Origin: an uncultured Bacteroides sp.
GTDB taxonomy: Bacteria > Bacteroidota > Bacteroidia > Bacteroidales > Bacteroidaceae
DNA length: 45,205 nucleotides
Direction: 5' to 3'
Assembly: GCF_947632445.1 (NCBI RefSeq)
Contig: NZ_CANRPM010000018.1
Span: forward strand, 1-45,205
The position numbers and the translations under genes are program-made. Shown here piece by piece: positions 18,720 to 27,209 of the stretch. Positions within the stretch are counted from its first letter, which is position 1; the number at the start of each line of letters is the position of its first letter. The notes under the pieces were generated by a model. That model saw only the letters and a list, made by a program, of their open reading frames with translations. It was not told the DNA's origin and ran no database searches.

Positions 18720-21614
18720 TCATCGCCTGCACAGACGCCTGAAGTCACAATATTCACATTGCCGTGTCTGTTCCGTCTGGTCGAATGATGTATGCAGGCT
18801 GAATATCTCCTCCAGGAGTTGCTGGAGCCTTTCGTGGAATTCCTCTTCGTAGAAGCTGAAGTTGTTCACGGGCTGCTTCGGTTGACGCGCCGCCCCCATT
18901 TCGATGACCGGTGAATAAGTGTCCTGCGCAGCCTTATGGATGTAGAGTAGGGCAGGGGCTACTTTCTTCGTCTGTTTGCGGCAGAGAATGGATGCATACA
19001 GGAATGTCTGGAAGATATAGTTAGGCCTTCCCTCTGCTGGAGTGAACAGTTGGGCAATGTTTTCCGGTGTCTTGGGTTGGCCTCCCGTCTTGTAGTCCAC
19101 GATACGTAGGGTGTCGTTTTTGCTGTCCATGCGGTCGATGGTTCCGCCGATTTGTATCTTCAGTTTTCCGGCCGGTGTGTCTATTTCCATTACCTCTTTT
19201 ACTTCCTGTTCCATGCCTTCCATGCTGAATGGAGCATAGTTCAGGTCATTGCGCAGTAACTGTCGCAGGTACGAAGCAATCACCCGTGCGTGTATCAGTT
19301 GTGTACCGTTGTATTCCGGCTGTTCCTCTTCCGGTACGTGGAAGAATTTTTCTTTGAATGCCCGGTCTACGTATCTCTGCAGTTTCCCTTCATTCTTCAA
19401 CAACCTTTCCAGATCTTCTTTACGGATTTCTTTCCCATGTTCCGTCAGTTCGGTGTACACTAACTCCGCCGAACGGTGGAAAATGGTGCCGAACAGGGCT
19501 GAGTCTATCTCCGCTGTCACCTCTTCAGGCAGTTTCAGTCCTGCTACATAACGGTAGTAGAAGCGCAGCCGACAGTCTAAGTACGTATTCAGTGCCGAGG
19601 GCGAGAAGAAGGTTTTTGGATGCTTTTCCACGTCGTACCGTTGGTGCATCCGTTCTACCATTTCTTTGGTCTTTTCCACGCGGATAGTCCGTTCCGTTTG
19701 GGGCGATTGCCCTGTTTCCAGATATTCCCGTCGGATTTCATGCGGCCATTCCACCAAAAATTGCAGCATGAAGCGCGACATCTCCCCTCGGTTCAGTCCG
19801 TCGGTCGACGTGTTGTACATCAGCGTCACGTTTTCCGCCCGTTGCATCAGGCGGTAGAAGTAGTAAGCATACACGGCATTCTTGTGTTCGATGGTTGTCA
19901 TGCCGAATGCCTTGCGCAGGTTGTAGGGGATGAACGACGACTCACCTCCAGCCTTGGGCAGCTTCCCTTCGTTGAGCGACAGTATGATTAGGTTTTTGAA
20001 GTCTAAGTTTCTTGTCTCCAACACGCCCATCACCTGCATGCCGATGGCCGGTTCGCCATGAAAGGGAATGTTGGCTGCCGTCAGCAGGCGATTTATCAGC
20101 CGTTTCAGGATGCCTGTCCGCACACCTTCCAGCTCGCCCGTCTCCAATAGATTTAACAGACGATTCACGAGGGTATAGCTTTTGAAGAGTGATTCCCGAT
20201 ACAGTTGTCCAAATATATCTTTTCCTTTCTCTTCCGGTTCGTTTCGATACAGAACCGATACGTCTTTGATCCGTTCCGTCAGCCAGGTACAGAGGGCTTT
20301 CAGTCCGGTCTGCGGAGTGAATATCTGTTCCAGGAAAGCGTCTGCTTTCAGTTCCGAAGGCAGGGGATAGAAGCGGTTGTCGCGTGTCAGTCTCCGTTCC
20401 AATTTTTCTGCTTCGGTTGACAGCTGTTTGACGTAAGGATGCTTTAGCACCGCCATTACTGCTTCATAGATATAGCGCCCGCTGTCTGCCCGGTAACCGT
20501 CGGTCTGAAGTTCCATCAAGGCATTGATGTAACTGTACACCGGTGTCTGTGCTAAGGGGAAACCCATGGTGATGTTCACGTCTTTCACCTCCTCAGGCAG
20601 AGTGTGAAGTATGGGCACAAGCATTGCCTCGTTGCAAAGCACTACGGCATTCTCCTTCTGTTGTGCTCCCTCCGGCAGTTCCAGTCCCTTCATCCATTGG
20701 GGCAGAAAACGTGCCTGTGCGTTTTCCGTAGGCGACGAGAGGAAACGTATCTGCTTGGGTCGGCTCATCACGTCCAGGCAACTTTCCGGTAACTGGTTGG
20801 GAAACAGTTTCAGGTTGCGCAGGATAAACTCGCCAGCCTCGTGCTTATAAGGTGGCTGCGATTCAGACGGACGTCGGGTGTAGAACACGTCGTAGTCCCA
20901 GTAAAACCAGGCCTTTCCGGCCTCTTGCAGGCGCAGGAAGAATGCCTGTTCCACCCGGTTCAGTACATTGAAGCCTACGAACACATAGCGGTCGTAGTCC
21001 AGCCGCTGCGTATCCAGTTCCTCCATCACTTGGCGGTACATCATGCCTTCGTAGGCAATGCCCAACTCCGCCAGCCGTTTGCGGTAGTGTCGATAGATGG
21101 CTCCCAGTTTATCCCATAGACTGATGAATTTCTCTTTCAGTTCCGTCCGCTTCTCGATAGAAAAGTTCCGAAAGAATTCTTGTATCGCCTCTTCCTGTTC
21201 CTGGCTCAGGTAGTCGGGGACGTCCATGATGTTCTTCAGATCCTGCAAATTGCCGAAGAGCCGGTCAGCATCTACCAGATTCTTGTCCACGTCGTCAAAA
21301 TCACTAATCAGCAGCTCTCCCCAGAAGTAGAAGTCGTCCAGTGTCTCTTCGCTTTTCGTTTCTTCGCGGAACACCCGATAGAGTTCACACACCAGTCGTA
21401 TGGGATCTCCCGCCTTCCAAGGCGACAGTTGACGGAACAAATCGCTGATGCTTACGTAGGTCGGCGACCACAGCGGATGGTCGCTTTGCGCGGCCAGCTG
21501 TTCGTTGAAGAACAGGCTTGCTCTTTTGTTCGGGAAGACAACCACTGTCCGGCTCAAGTCGTTTCCTGTTTTTTTATATAGTTCTTGTGCAACCAGTTGC
21601 AGAAATGTTTCCAT
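18720..21614 (-). CDS. addB: AddB-like PD-(D/E)XK nuclease with iron-sulfur site
   Basis: This 964-residue partner of the helicase-nuclease encoded upstream takes part in double-strand break end processing. The N-terminal half resembles a degenerate helicase (TVVVFPNKRASLFFNEQL) without a Walker A loop. The C-terminal nuclease has IVDYKTGGQP (Asp and Lys at about 840). One Cys at about 681 (TYLDCRLRFYYRY) and three at 953, 956 and 962 (CEYCDFRRLC) form the AddB-type 4Fe-4S cluster. It lies 21 bases after the addA-like gene, forming an operon. The symbol is by family; Bacteroidales versions diverge from the Bacillus proteins. Confidence 0.85.
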   Translation of the reverse strand: METFLQLVAQELYKKTGNDLSRTVVVFPNKRASLFFNEQLAAQSDHPLWSPTYVSISDLFRQLSPWKAGDPIRLVCELYRVFREETKSEETLDDFYFWGELLISDFDDVDKNLVDADRLFGNLQDLKNIMDVPDYLSQEQEEAIQEFFRNFSIEKRTELKEKFISLWDKLGAIYRHYRKRLAELGIAYEGMMYRQVMEELDTQRLDYDRYVFVGFNVLNRVEQAFFLRLQEAGKAWFYWDYDVFYTRRPSESQPPYKHEAGEFILRNLKLFPNQLPESCLDVMSRPKQIRFLSSPTENAQARFLPQWMKGLELPEGAQQKENAVVLCNEAMLVPILHTLPEEVKDVNITMGFPLAQTPVYSYINALMELQTDGYRADSGRYIYEAVMAVLKHPYVKQLSTEAEKLERRLTRDNRFYPLPSELKADAFLEQIFTPQTGLKALCTWLTERIKDVSVLYRNEPEEKGKDIFGQLYRESLFKSYTLVNRLLNLLETGELEGVRTGILKRLINRLLTAANIPFHGEPAIGMQVMGVLETRNLDFKNLIILSLNEGKLPKAGGESSFIPYNLRKAFGMTTIEHKNAVYAYYFYRLMQRAENVTLMYNTSTDGLNRGEMSRFMLQFLVEWPHEIRREYLETGQSPQTERTIRVEKTKEMVERMHQRYDVEKHPKTFFSPSALNTYLDCRLRFYYRYVAGLKLPEEVTAEIDSALFGTIFHRSAELVYTELTEHGKEIRKEDLERLLKNEGKLQRYVDRAFKEKFFHVPEEEQPEYNGTQLIHARVIASYLRQLLRNDLNYAPFSMEGMEQEVKEVMEIDTPAGKLKIQIGGTIDRMDSKNDTLRIVDYKTGGQPKTPENIAQLFTPAEGRPNYIFQTFLYASILCRKQTKKVAPALLYIHKAAQDTYSPVIEMGAARQPKQPVNNFSFYEEEFHERLQQLLEEIFSLHTSFDQTEQTRQCEYCDFRRLCRR

Positions 21615-21635
21615 AATTCATATTCTTATATGACA

Positions 21636-24600
21636 TTATTTTTGTGAGTCATTTTGTACTTTTTCTATTTCTCCTTCCGTTACATACCACAGATATCCTT
21701 CCATCTGTTTCGGATCATATCCCATACGCGTCAGCAGTTGCATATAGCCTTTCACTTGGCGGTTGTAACTTTTACTGGGCTTTCCGAATTTAAAATCCAC
21801 CACTACCAGCTTTCCGTTCTTCATCATCACACGGTCTGGACGTCGGTTTTTCAATGCTCCGTTTTCTTTCCAAATGATGTCACATTCATTGAATAGCTTC
21901 CATGTTCCGTCATACCATTCTTTTACCTGCGGCAGCTCAAAAGCCCGTTTCGTCAATTCCCTGATTTCGTCCTCCGTTTCCGGCTGTCCTATTACGCCTT
22001 CAAACACCAACCTGCTAATGGCATCCTCGATGTCCGTTTCTGTTCGTATGGCCGAGAACAGTGTGTGCAGCAACCGTCCACGATTGATGAAGCGTTGTTC
22101 CGACTCCTCTTCGTCCACGCCTGCTATAAAGTCCGCCGATCGGTTGGACTGTCTGAACTCGATTTCGTGCTTCAGGCTTTCCATGATTACCGGCCTTTTC
22201 GTTGCTTTTTGTGCCAGTCGGTTGCCCGTCTGTTTTTCCTTTTTTTCTTCCGAAACACACAGAACTCCCCGTTCATACCGTTCGTTCTCTTCGTCCCATG
22301 TGCCGTGTCCTCCTTCGGCTAAGTGGGGCAGGGCATAGCCCAGCAGTTCGGCCATTGTTCCCCGTTGCCCCTTCCGACTCCACACCAGCAGGTTTTTCCC
22401 TGCACGCGTGAAGGCCACGTACAACAGGTTCAGATTGTCCACCCACAGCTGAAGTCGTTCTTCCAGATAATCTTCCCGATACACCGATTCCGCCATCAGG
22501 GGCGAATAGTTCACCGGTATCAGTCCCAGTCCGTTATAGGGCTTCTCTTTCGGCGAGCACCACACCAGTTGGTTGTTCGTCTCGTTTTCCGTCTTCCAGT
22601 CGCAGAAGGGGATCAGCACCGTGTGGAATTCCAGTCCTTTTGATTTGTGGATAGACAGGATGCGGATGCCTTCCAGTTCTCCGCTTGGGATGGTCTTCAT
22701 GCACAGCTTTTCGTCCCAGTAATGCAGAAATCCGTCCAGGTCCGACGAGTGGTTCTGCAGGTAGTCCATCACTGCGTCGAAGAAGGCAAAGAGGTAAGCG
22801 TCCTGCTTCTTCAGCCGTTTCACTTCCAGCAGGCCGAACAGTTCCTCCAGCAGTTCGTATAGAGGCATCAGCCTTAGTTCCTCTCGCCGTGTGGTCAGTC
22901 CCTCCGGCAACAGCTCTTCCATGTTTCCGGCCAGCAGCCTGTCCGTATTCCCTTCCTGTTCCTTCACCCCTGTACAATAGTTCATCACAAGCGAAGCCAG
23001 TGCCACCCTGTCCGTTTCGTCCGACAGATAACGCAGGGCGTCTATCAACATACACACTGCTTGCGAGGCGTCCAGCCGGAATGCCTCGTCCGACACTACC
23101 GGTATCTTCAGCTCTCGGTCGAAGTAGTCTGCGATTGGTGCGATGTGCTTGTTCTTGCGTATCAGGATGGCCATGTCGTTTAGTTTTACTCCTTCGGACA
23201 GCAGTTCCTCCACTGACTTGCCCAGTGCTTGTAAGGTAGCTTCCGTATAGTCCCTTTCCTCATCCGGTTCCAGGAATTCTACCTGCACATATCCCCGTGC
23301 CTTCTCCTTGACCGACTCCTGTTTCACGTCCTCATACGCTTCTTTCAGTTCCCTGCATTCTGTTTTCAGTTCGGCCAAATGCAGACTGTTCAGGTAGTCA
23401 ACCACTTCTCTGAATACCCGGTTGTTGAAGTCCGTCACGTTCGCTTCGCTCCGTCGGTTTACCTTCAGTGTTTCCAGTCGGATGGGGAAGTGTCCCAGTT
23501 TTTTCTTCAGTCCGTTCAGAATTCTCCAGTCACCGTTCCTCCAGCGGTAGATCGACTGTTTCACGTCGCCTACGATAAGGCTGTCTTCTCCCTGTGCCAG
23601 TCCTTCCAGTAACAATAGGCGGAAGTTGTCCCATTGCATCCGGCTCGTATCTTGGAATTCGTCGATCATCACATTACGGATGCTGGCTCCTATCTTTTCG
23701 AATACGAACGACGAGTCTCCCTCTCTCACCAGCCGGTGCAGCAGGGCATTCGTGTCCGACAACAGAAAGCGGTTCTGCTCCCTGTTCAACGTTTTTACCT
23801 CCTCGTCGATGTGGTTCAGCAGTTGCAGCTTGTTCAAGTGCTGGCGTGTCAGGCGGCAGCTGTTCACCGTCCGGCACCGTTGCGGCCTTATGCGTTCCGC
23901 TTCCTGCAACAGTGGTATCAGGCTTCGTTCCGCCAGTGCCGTGATTTCTTTTCGTTGCTTCGACGTCTTCGTGCTCCAGTTGTTCGCGTTGGCCAGACAT
24001 CCCTGTAGCGTTGCGTTCACCACGTCCTTGTCGCTCAGTCGCCCGTCCCTCAGTTTGCGGAAGTAGCTTCCGATACCTCTCGATCCGTTCTTCAGATCCT
24101 CCGAAGCCAGTCCGTGACCGTCCAGCTCCTTTTCAAACTGGTCGTTGAAGGCTTTCATCTGCTCCAGTGCTTCCGTTTCCAGCTCCTTCAGCGCTTCCTT
24201 GTACAGCTTCATCAGTTGGGGCTCCTTCAGGCATTCCCTCAACAGTCCGCCTTTCTCTAAGTAGCTTTCGTCGAAGATGTTCCGTCCGAAGCTCTTTATC
24301 TCGTTCGATACGTTCCACCGTTTGTCGTCTGCGATGCGTTCGTTGATGTAGTCCAACAACCATCCCATGACCGGAGCGTCCGGCGTCAGTTTCTCTATCA
24401 GGCTGTCCACCGCTTCGTCCAGCACATCCGTGTTGTTCAGTTCGATGTTCAGGTTGGGGGTCAGTTCCAGCTCTCTTGCCAGATTTCTCATCACCGACTG
24501 GAAGAACGAGTCGATCGTCTCCACCCGGAAGCGGCTATAGTCATGCAGCATATACTGCAGAGCCATGCCGGCCCTTTCCCTTAGCTCCTTCGTGTTCATG

Positions 24601-24842
24601 TCTTTCTTCAAGTCCTCCCGGATGCGGTTCAGGTACGCTTTCGAGTCCCGGTCTCCTTTCCAGATGCCGTACAGCTGCTGCACGATGCGTTCCTTCATCT
24701 CTGCTGTGGCCTTGTTTGTGAAGGTCACCGCCAAAATCTGCCGGTACGCCCTGGGATTCTCAATCAGGTGCTTGATATATTCTACGGCCAGTGTAAACGT
24801 TTTTCCCGATCCTGCCGATGCTTTGTAGACAAGTAATTCCAT
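21636..24842 (-). CDS. addA: AddA/RecB-like UvrD-family helicase-nuclease
   Basis: This 1,068-residue protein combines a superfamily 1A helicase with a RecB-type nuclease. The Walker A loop ASAGSGKT lies at residues 9-16, LAVTFTNKATAEMKERI at about 39-55, DEFQDTSR (Walker B) at about 394 and the later helicase motif ILSIHKSKGLEF before the final third. The nuclease motif RRPDRVMMKNG...VVVDFKFGKP ends near residue 1018. It would unwind and degrade broken DNA ends for RecA loading and destroy foreign linear DNA. It shares an operon with the AddB-like gene. High GC and codon use agree with its partner. Confidence 0.9.
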   Translation of the reverse strand: MELLVYKASAGSGKTFTLAVEYIKHLIENPRAYRQILAVTFTNKATAEMKERIVQQLYGIWKGDRDSKAYLNRIREDLKKDMNTKELRERAGMALQYMLHDYSRFRVETIDSFFQSVMRNLARELELTPNLNIELNNTDVLDEAVDSLIEKLTPDAPVMGWLLDYINERIADDKRWNVSNEIKSFGRNIFDESYLEKGGLLRECLKEPQLMKLYKEALKELETEALEQMKAFNDQFEKELDGHGLASEDLKNGSRGIGSYFRKLRDGRLSDKDVVNATLQGCLANANNWSTKTSKQRKEITALAERSLIPLLQEAERIRPQRCRTVNSCRLTRQHLNKLQLLNHIDEEVKTLNREQNRFLLSDTNALLHRLVREGDSSFVFEKIGASIRNVMIDEFQDTSRMQWDNFRLLLLEGLAQGEDSLIVGDVKQSIYRWRNGDWRILNGLKKKLGHFPIRLETLKVNRRSEANVTDFNNRVFREVVDYLNSLHLAELKTECRELKEAYEDVKQESVKEKARGYVQVEFLEPDEERDYTEATLQALGKSVEELLSEGVKLNDMAILIRKNKHIAPIADYFDRELKIPVVSDEAFRLDASQAVCMLIDALRYLSDETDRVALASLVMNYCTGVKEQEGNTDRLLAGNMEELLPEGLTTRREELRLMPLYELLEELFGLLEVKRLKKQDAYLFAFFDAVMDYLQNHSSDLDGFLHYWDEKLCMKTIPSGELEGIRILSIHKSKGLEFHTVLIPFCDWKTENETNNQLVWCSPKEKPYNGLGLIPVNYSPLMAESVYREDYLEERLQLWVDNLNLLYVAFTRAGKNLLVWSRKGQRGTMAELLGYALPHLAEGGHGTWDEENERYERGVLCVSEEKKEKQTGNRLAQKATKRPVIMESLKHEIEFRQSNRSADFIAGVDEEESEQRFINRGRLLHTLFSAIRTETDIEDAISRLVFEGVIGQPETEDEIRELTKRAFELPQVKEWYDGTWKLFNECDIIWKENGALKNRRPDRVMMKNGKLVVVDFKFGKPSKSYNRQVKGYMQLLTRMGYDPKQMEGYLWYVTEGEIEKVQNDSQK

Positions 24843-24883
24843 TGGATAATTGAAAACGGAGAATTAAAACGATTCCCTCACTT

Positions 24884-26212
24884 CTAATCTCTATTAAACA
24901 GGTCTCTTGTATAAACCTTTTCCCTTACATCGTCCAGACATGCGTCGTAGCGGTTCGCAATGATTGCATTAGACTGCTGTTTGAAAGCCTCCAGGTCGTT
25001 CACCACCGCCGATCCGAAGAACGTCGTCCCGTTCTCCAGCGTCGGTTCATAGATGATTACCGTCGCTCCCTTTGCCTTGATGCGTTTCATCACTCCCTGG
25101 ATTGAGCTTTGCCGGAAGTTGTCGCTGTTCGATTTCATCGTCAGTCGGTACACCCCGATCGTACACTTCCGTTCCTCTGCCGGGTTGTAGTCCCCCCGGT
25201 TGTAGTAGTCGTAATATCCCGCCTTGTGCAGCACCTGGTCCGCTATAAAGTCTTTTCTCGTCCGGTTGCTCTCCACGATGGCATGTATCAGGTTCTCCGG
25301 CACATCCCGATAGTTTGCCAGCAGCTGTTTCGTGTCCTTCGGCAGGCAATATCCCCCGTAGCCGAAGCTCGGATTGTTATAGTGCGTTCCGATGCGTGGG
25401 TCCAGGCAGATGCCGTCAATGATTGCTTTCGTATCCAGTCCTTTCACCTCTGCATACGTGTCCAGTTCGTTGAAATAGCTCACTCTCAGTGCCAGGTACG
25501 TATTGGCGAAGAGCTTCACCGCCTCCGCCTCCTTCAGGCCCATGAAAAGCGTGTCTATGTTCTCTTTGATGGCTCCTTCCTGCAACAGGGCCGCAAACTC
25601 TCGTGCCTTTTCCTCCAGGTTCTTGCCGGCAATGGTGCGGATGGCTTCGTTTTCCTCGTCCAGTCCCTCGATCAGCTTTGGATAGCCCACGATGATCCGG
25701 CTTGGATGCAGATTGTCATACAGTGCCTTGCTCTCCCGCAGGAATTCCGGCGAGAACAGCAGGTTGAACGTCTTGCCTTGTAGGGCAGGGGAGTTCTGGA
25801 ACACTCGTGCATACTTCACGTACAGACTCCGGCAATATCCCACCGGAATTGTACTCTTGATTACCATCGTGGTGTCCGGGTTCACCTCCAGCACCAAGTC
25901 TATCACCTCTTCCACGTGGCTTGTGTCGAAGTAGTTCTTCACCGGGTCATAGTTCGTCGGTGCTGCTATCACCACGAAGTCTGCGTCCCGGTAGGCTTCG
26001 CGTCCATTCAGCGTGGCTGTCAGGTTCAGTTCCTTTTCCGCCAGATACTTCTCGATATACTCGTCCTGTATCGGGCTGATCCGTTTGTTTATCTTCTCTA
26101 CCTTTTCCCGAATCACGTCCACCGCCTTCACCTGGTGATGCTGTGCCAGCAGCGTTGCGATCGACAGTCCCACGTAGCCCGTTCCGGCTACGGCTATTCT
26201 ATAATCTTTCAT
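24884..26212 (-). CDS. ugd: UDP-glucose 6-dehydrogenase
   Basis: This enzyme oxidises UDP-glucose to UDP-glucuronate with NAD for capsule sugar supply. The start at 26212 ([17 protein letters not shown]) puts the Rossmann GxGxxG directly at the N-terminus; the reading frame stays open upstream to 26356 but without coding signs. Length is 442 residues. Other signatures are [10 protein letters not shown], the SPEFLRES box and the catalytic Cys at about 289 in [10 protein letters not shown]. It follows the capsule genes but is separated by a strong terminator and has its own -7 box, so it is probably expressed independently. A degraded copy of its 5' end lies at 26966-27043. Confidence 0.92.
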   Translation of the reverse strand: MKDYRIAVAGTGYVGLSIATLLAQHHQVKAVDVIREKVEKINKRISPIQDEYIEKYLAEKELNLTATLNGREAYRDADFVVIAAPTNYDPVKNYFDTSHVEEVIDLVLEVNPDTTMVIKSTIPVGYCRSLYVKYARVFQNSPALQGKTFNLLFSPEFLRESKALYDNLHPSRIIVGYPKLIEGLDEENEAIRTIAGKNLEEKAREFAALLQEGAIKENIDTLFMGLKEAEAVKLFANTYLALRVSYFNELDTYAEVKGLDTKAIIDGICLDPRIGTHYNNPSFGYGGYCLPKDTKQLLANYRDVPENLIHAIVESNRTRKDFIADQVLHKAGYYDYYNRGDYNPAEERKCTIGVYRLTMKSNSDNFRQSSIQGVMKRIKAKGATVIIYEPTLENGTTFFGSAVVNDLEAFKQQSNAIIANRYDACLDDVREKVYTRDLFNRD

Positions 26213-26303
26213 TTTTTTGTTTTTATATAAAACCGTTTGAAGTTTGTTGTGAGACGTTGTTGTCGCGCTCTCCATAACTTTCTCCGTCCGATTATTCAGT
26301 GAA

Positions 26304-26311
26304 CAAATATA
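26304..26311 (-). promoter_or_regulatory. -7 box of ugd
   Basis: Read on the - strand this is TATATTTG, an exact TAnnTTTG match 92 bases upstream of the ugd ATG. No convincing TTTG lies at the -33 position. Confidence 0.5.
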
Positions 26312-26504
26312 GAAAGAATGGGAGAAATATAAAAGTGAAATTTTGCTTTTCTGCATTTCATCCTTTGTGTCCTTCTCAGTTTCTTCTCAAAAAGGCAATG
26401 ATCGGCCTATTACAAAAAGAGAGAAATCGTACAGCTACCATTGGGAATCGTCCCTTGCCGGCTATCACAGTTTGCGCGGACTTGTTATTCTCTTACTCCG
26501 CCAC

Positions 26505-26612
26505 GCAGCACTTCCTGAAGTTCCGACGCAGTGCTTCGTGAGGGTGTCATGCAGTGCTTTATGAGGAGGGGAGGAAGCACTTCGTCAGGGGGTCAACCGG
26601 CACGGCGTCAGG
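26505..26612 (+). repeat. Five-copy tandem repeat with exact 23-base period
   Basis: Sixteen-base cores start at 26505, 26528, 26551, 26574 and 26597, always 23 bases apart. The best-conserved core is GCAGTGCTTCGTGAGG. Copies diverge by several bases, for example GAAGCACTTCGTCAGG in the fourth. The period is not a multiple of three and no ORF depends on it. There are no unique spacers, so it is not a CRISPR. Confidence 0.75.
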
Positions 26613-26671
26613 ACGGAAGGAATTGCCCGTGAAAAAAGACGGAAGAAAAACGGGGTTTTGGCATGTGTAAA

Positions 26672-26744
26672 ACAGTCCTGTCGCACCAATTTGCTGATAC
26701 ACAGTCGGTTGCTGCGACAGTGACAGGACTGTGCAAACTTTTTT
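26672..26744. repeat. Structured repeat, copy 1, with terminator-like stem
   Basis: A perfect 11-bp stem ACAGTCCTGTC (26672-26682) with GACAGGACTGT (26722-26732) is followed by six Ts on the + strand. An alternative 7-bp stem TGTCGCA (26679-26685) with TGCGACA (26713-26719) overlaps the first, so the two folds compete. A diverged second copy lies at 26827-26872. Confidence 0.6.
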
Positions 26745-26765
26745 GGAATAAAATAAAAAATAGGC

Positions 26766-26779
26766 TGCCTTTAAAGGCA
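26766..26779. terminator. Bidirectional terminator-like palindrome
   Basis: A 14-base perfect palindrome (TGCCTTTAAAGGCA) is flanked by an A-rich run on the left and TATTTTTTATTTTT on the right, giving U-rich tails in both transcription directions. Confidence 0.5.
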
Positions 26780-26826
26780 AGGTATTTTTTATTTTTCCGC
26801 GGAAATGTTTACCAAAGACCCTAAGG

Positions 26827-26872
26827 TGTCGCACTAATTTATTGATAATCTGCCACTTGGTGTGACAGGACT
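26827..26872. repeat. Structured repeat, copy 2
   Basis: This shares TGTCGCAC-AATTT--TGATA, a central TTGGTGTGA-like block and GACAGGACT with copy 1. The arms TGTCGCAC and GTGTGACA still pair at seven of eight positions although the sequence between has changed, hinting that the fold is maintained. Confidence 0.5.
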
Positions 26873-26965
26873 ATTTTGGGCCCTCCGAATCTTTCCAAAA
26901 TGATTAAAATTCGCCGAGTTTACGTTAATATAGAAATACAACAACGTGCCAAGCCACAGAGTTTT

Positions 26966-27043
26966 CCGCCTTCACATAGTGATGCTGTGCCAGTAACATT
27001 GCGATTGACAGTCCTACATAGCCCGTATTCTATAACTTTTCAT
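26966..27043 (-). pseudogene. Remnant of the 5' end of a second ugd copy
   Basis: On the - strand, an ATG at 27043 is followed by KSYRI and, after a small deletion that shifts the frame, [20 protein letters not shown]. This matches the N-terminus of the intact ugd ([24 protein letters not shown], start at 26212) with base changes, and the coding match then stops. The leader upstream is also shared: 27044-27079 matches 26213-26248. A further patch (27081-27113) matches 26360-26392, showing that the remnant lost the section that in the intact copy carries the promoter. Confidence 0.8.
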
Positions 27044-27106
27044 TTTTTTGTTTTTTATGAGAAAACCGTTTGAAGTTTGCACCCTTTGTGACCTTCTCTG
27101 TTTTTC

Positions 27107-27151
27107 CAAAAAAGAACTCCCGACAAACCTTTTACAGTCTGTCGGGAGTTC
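27107..27151 (-). terminator. Strong rho-independent terminator of the capsule operon
   Basis: A perfect 12-bp stem GAACTCCCGACA (27114-27125) with TGTCGGGAGTTC (27140-27151) has a 14-base loop. Read leftwards it is followed by TTTTTTGG. It lies about 60 bases past the last glycosyltransferase and should separate the capsule operon from ugd. Confidence 0.85.
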
Positions 27152-27209
27152 CCATGATTTTCTAAAAGCAAAAGCGGGAAGGTTTTACAAAAGCAATTTA
27201 CGAAAAGGA

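Larger units (their letters stand above)
26213..27209. other. Repeat-rich region between the capsule operon and ugd
   Basis: This stretch of nearly 1 kb has no intact gene. In order from left it contains the ugd promoter, a five-copy 23-base tandem repeat, two copies of a structured repeat around a palindromic terminator, a truncated ugd copy with its leader, and the capsule-operon terminator. ORFs in the region are low-complexity shadows. Confidence 0.8.

Noticed and set aside
22685..23239. + strand ORFs across the addA/addB genes
   Set aside because: They are shadows caused by GC-rich third positions in the real - strand genes, which carry full helicase and nuclease motifs.
26505..26612. 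CRISPR array
   Set aside because: The 23-base units are contiguous, without unique spacers, and no cas genes are in the window.
26559..26834. 91-codon - strand ORF over the 23-base repeats and structured elements
   Set aside because: It runs through hairpins and non-coding repeats, has no protein-like features and no ribosome site.
26212..27209. Invertible promoter segment of the capsule type
   Set aside because: The ugd copies are in the same orientation and I found no long inverted repeats flanking a promoter; the capsule promoter should lie right of the window.
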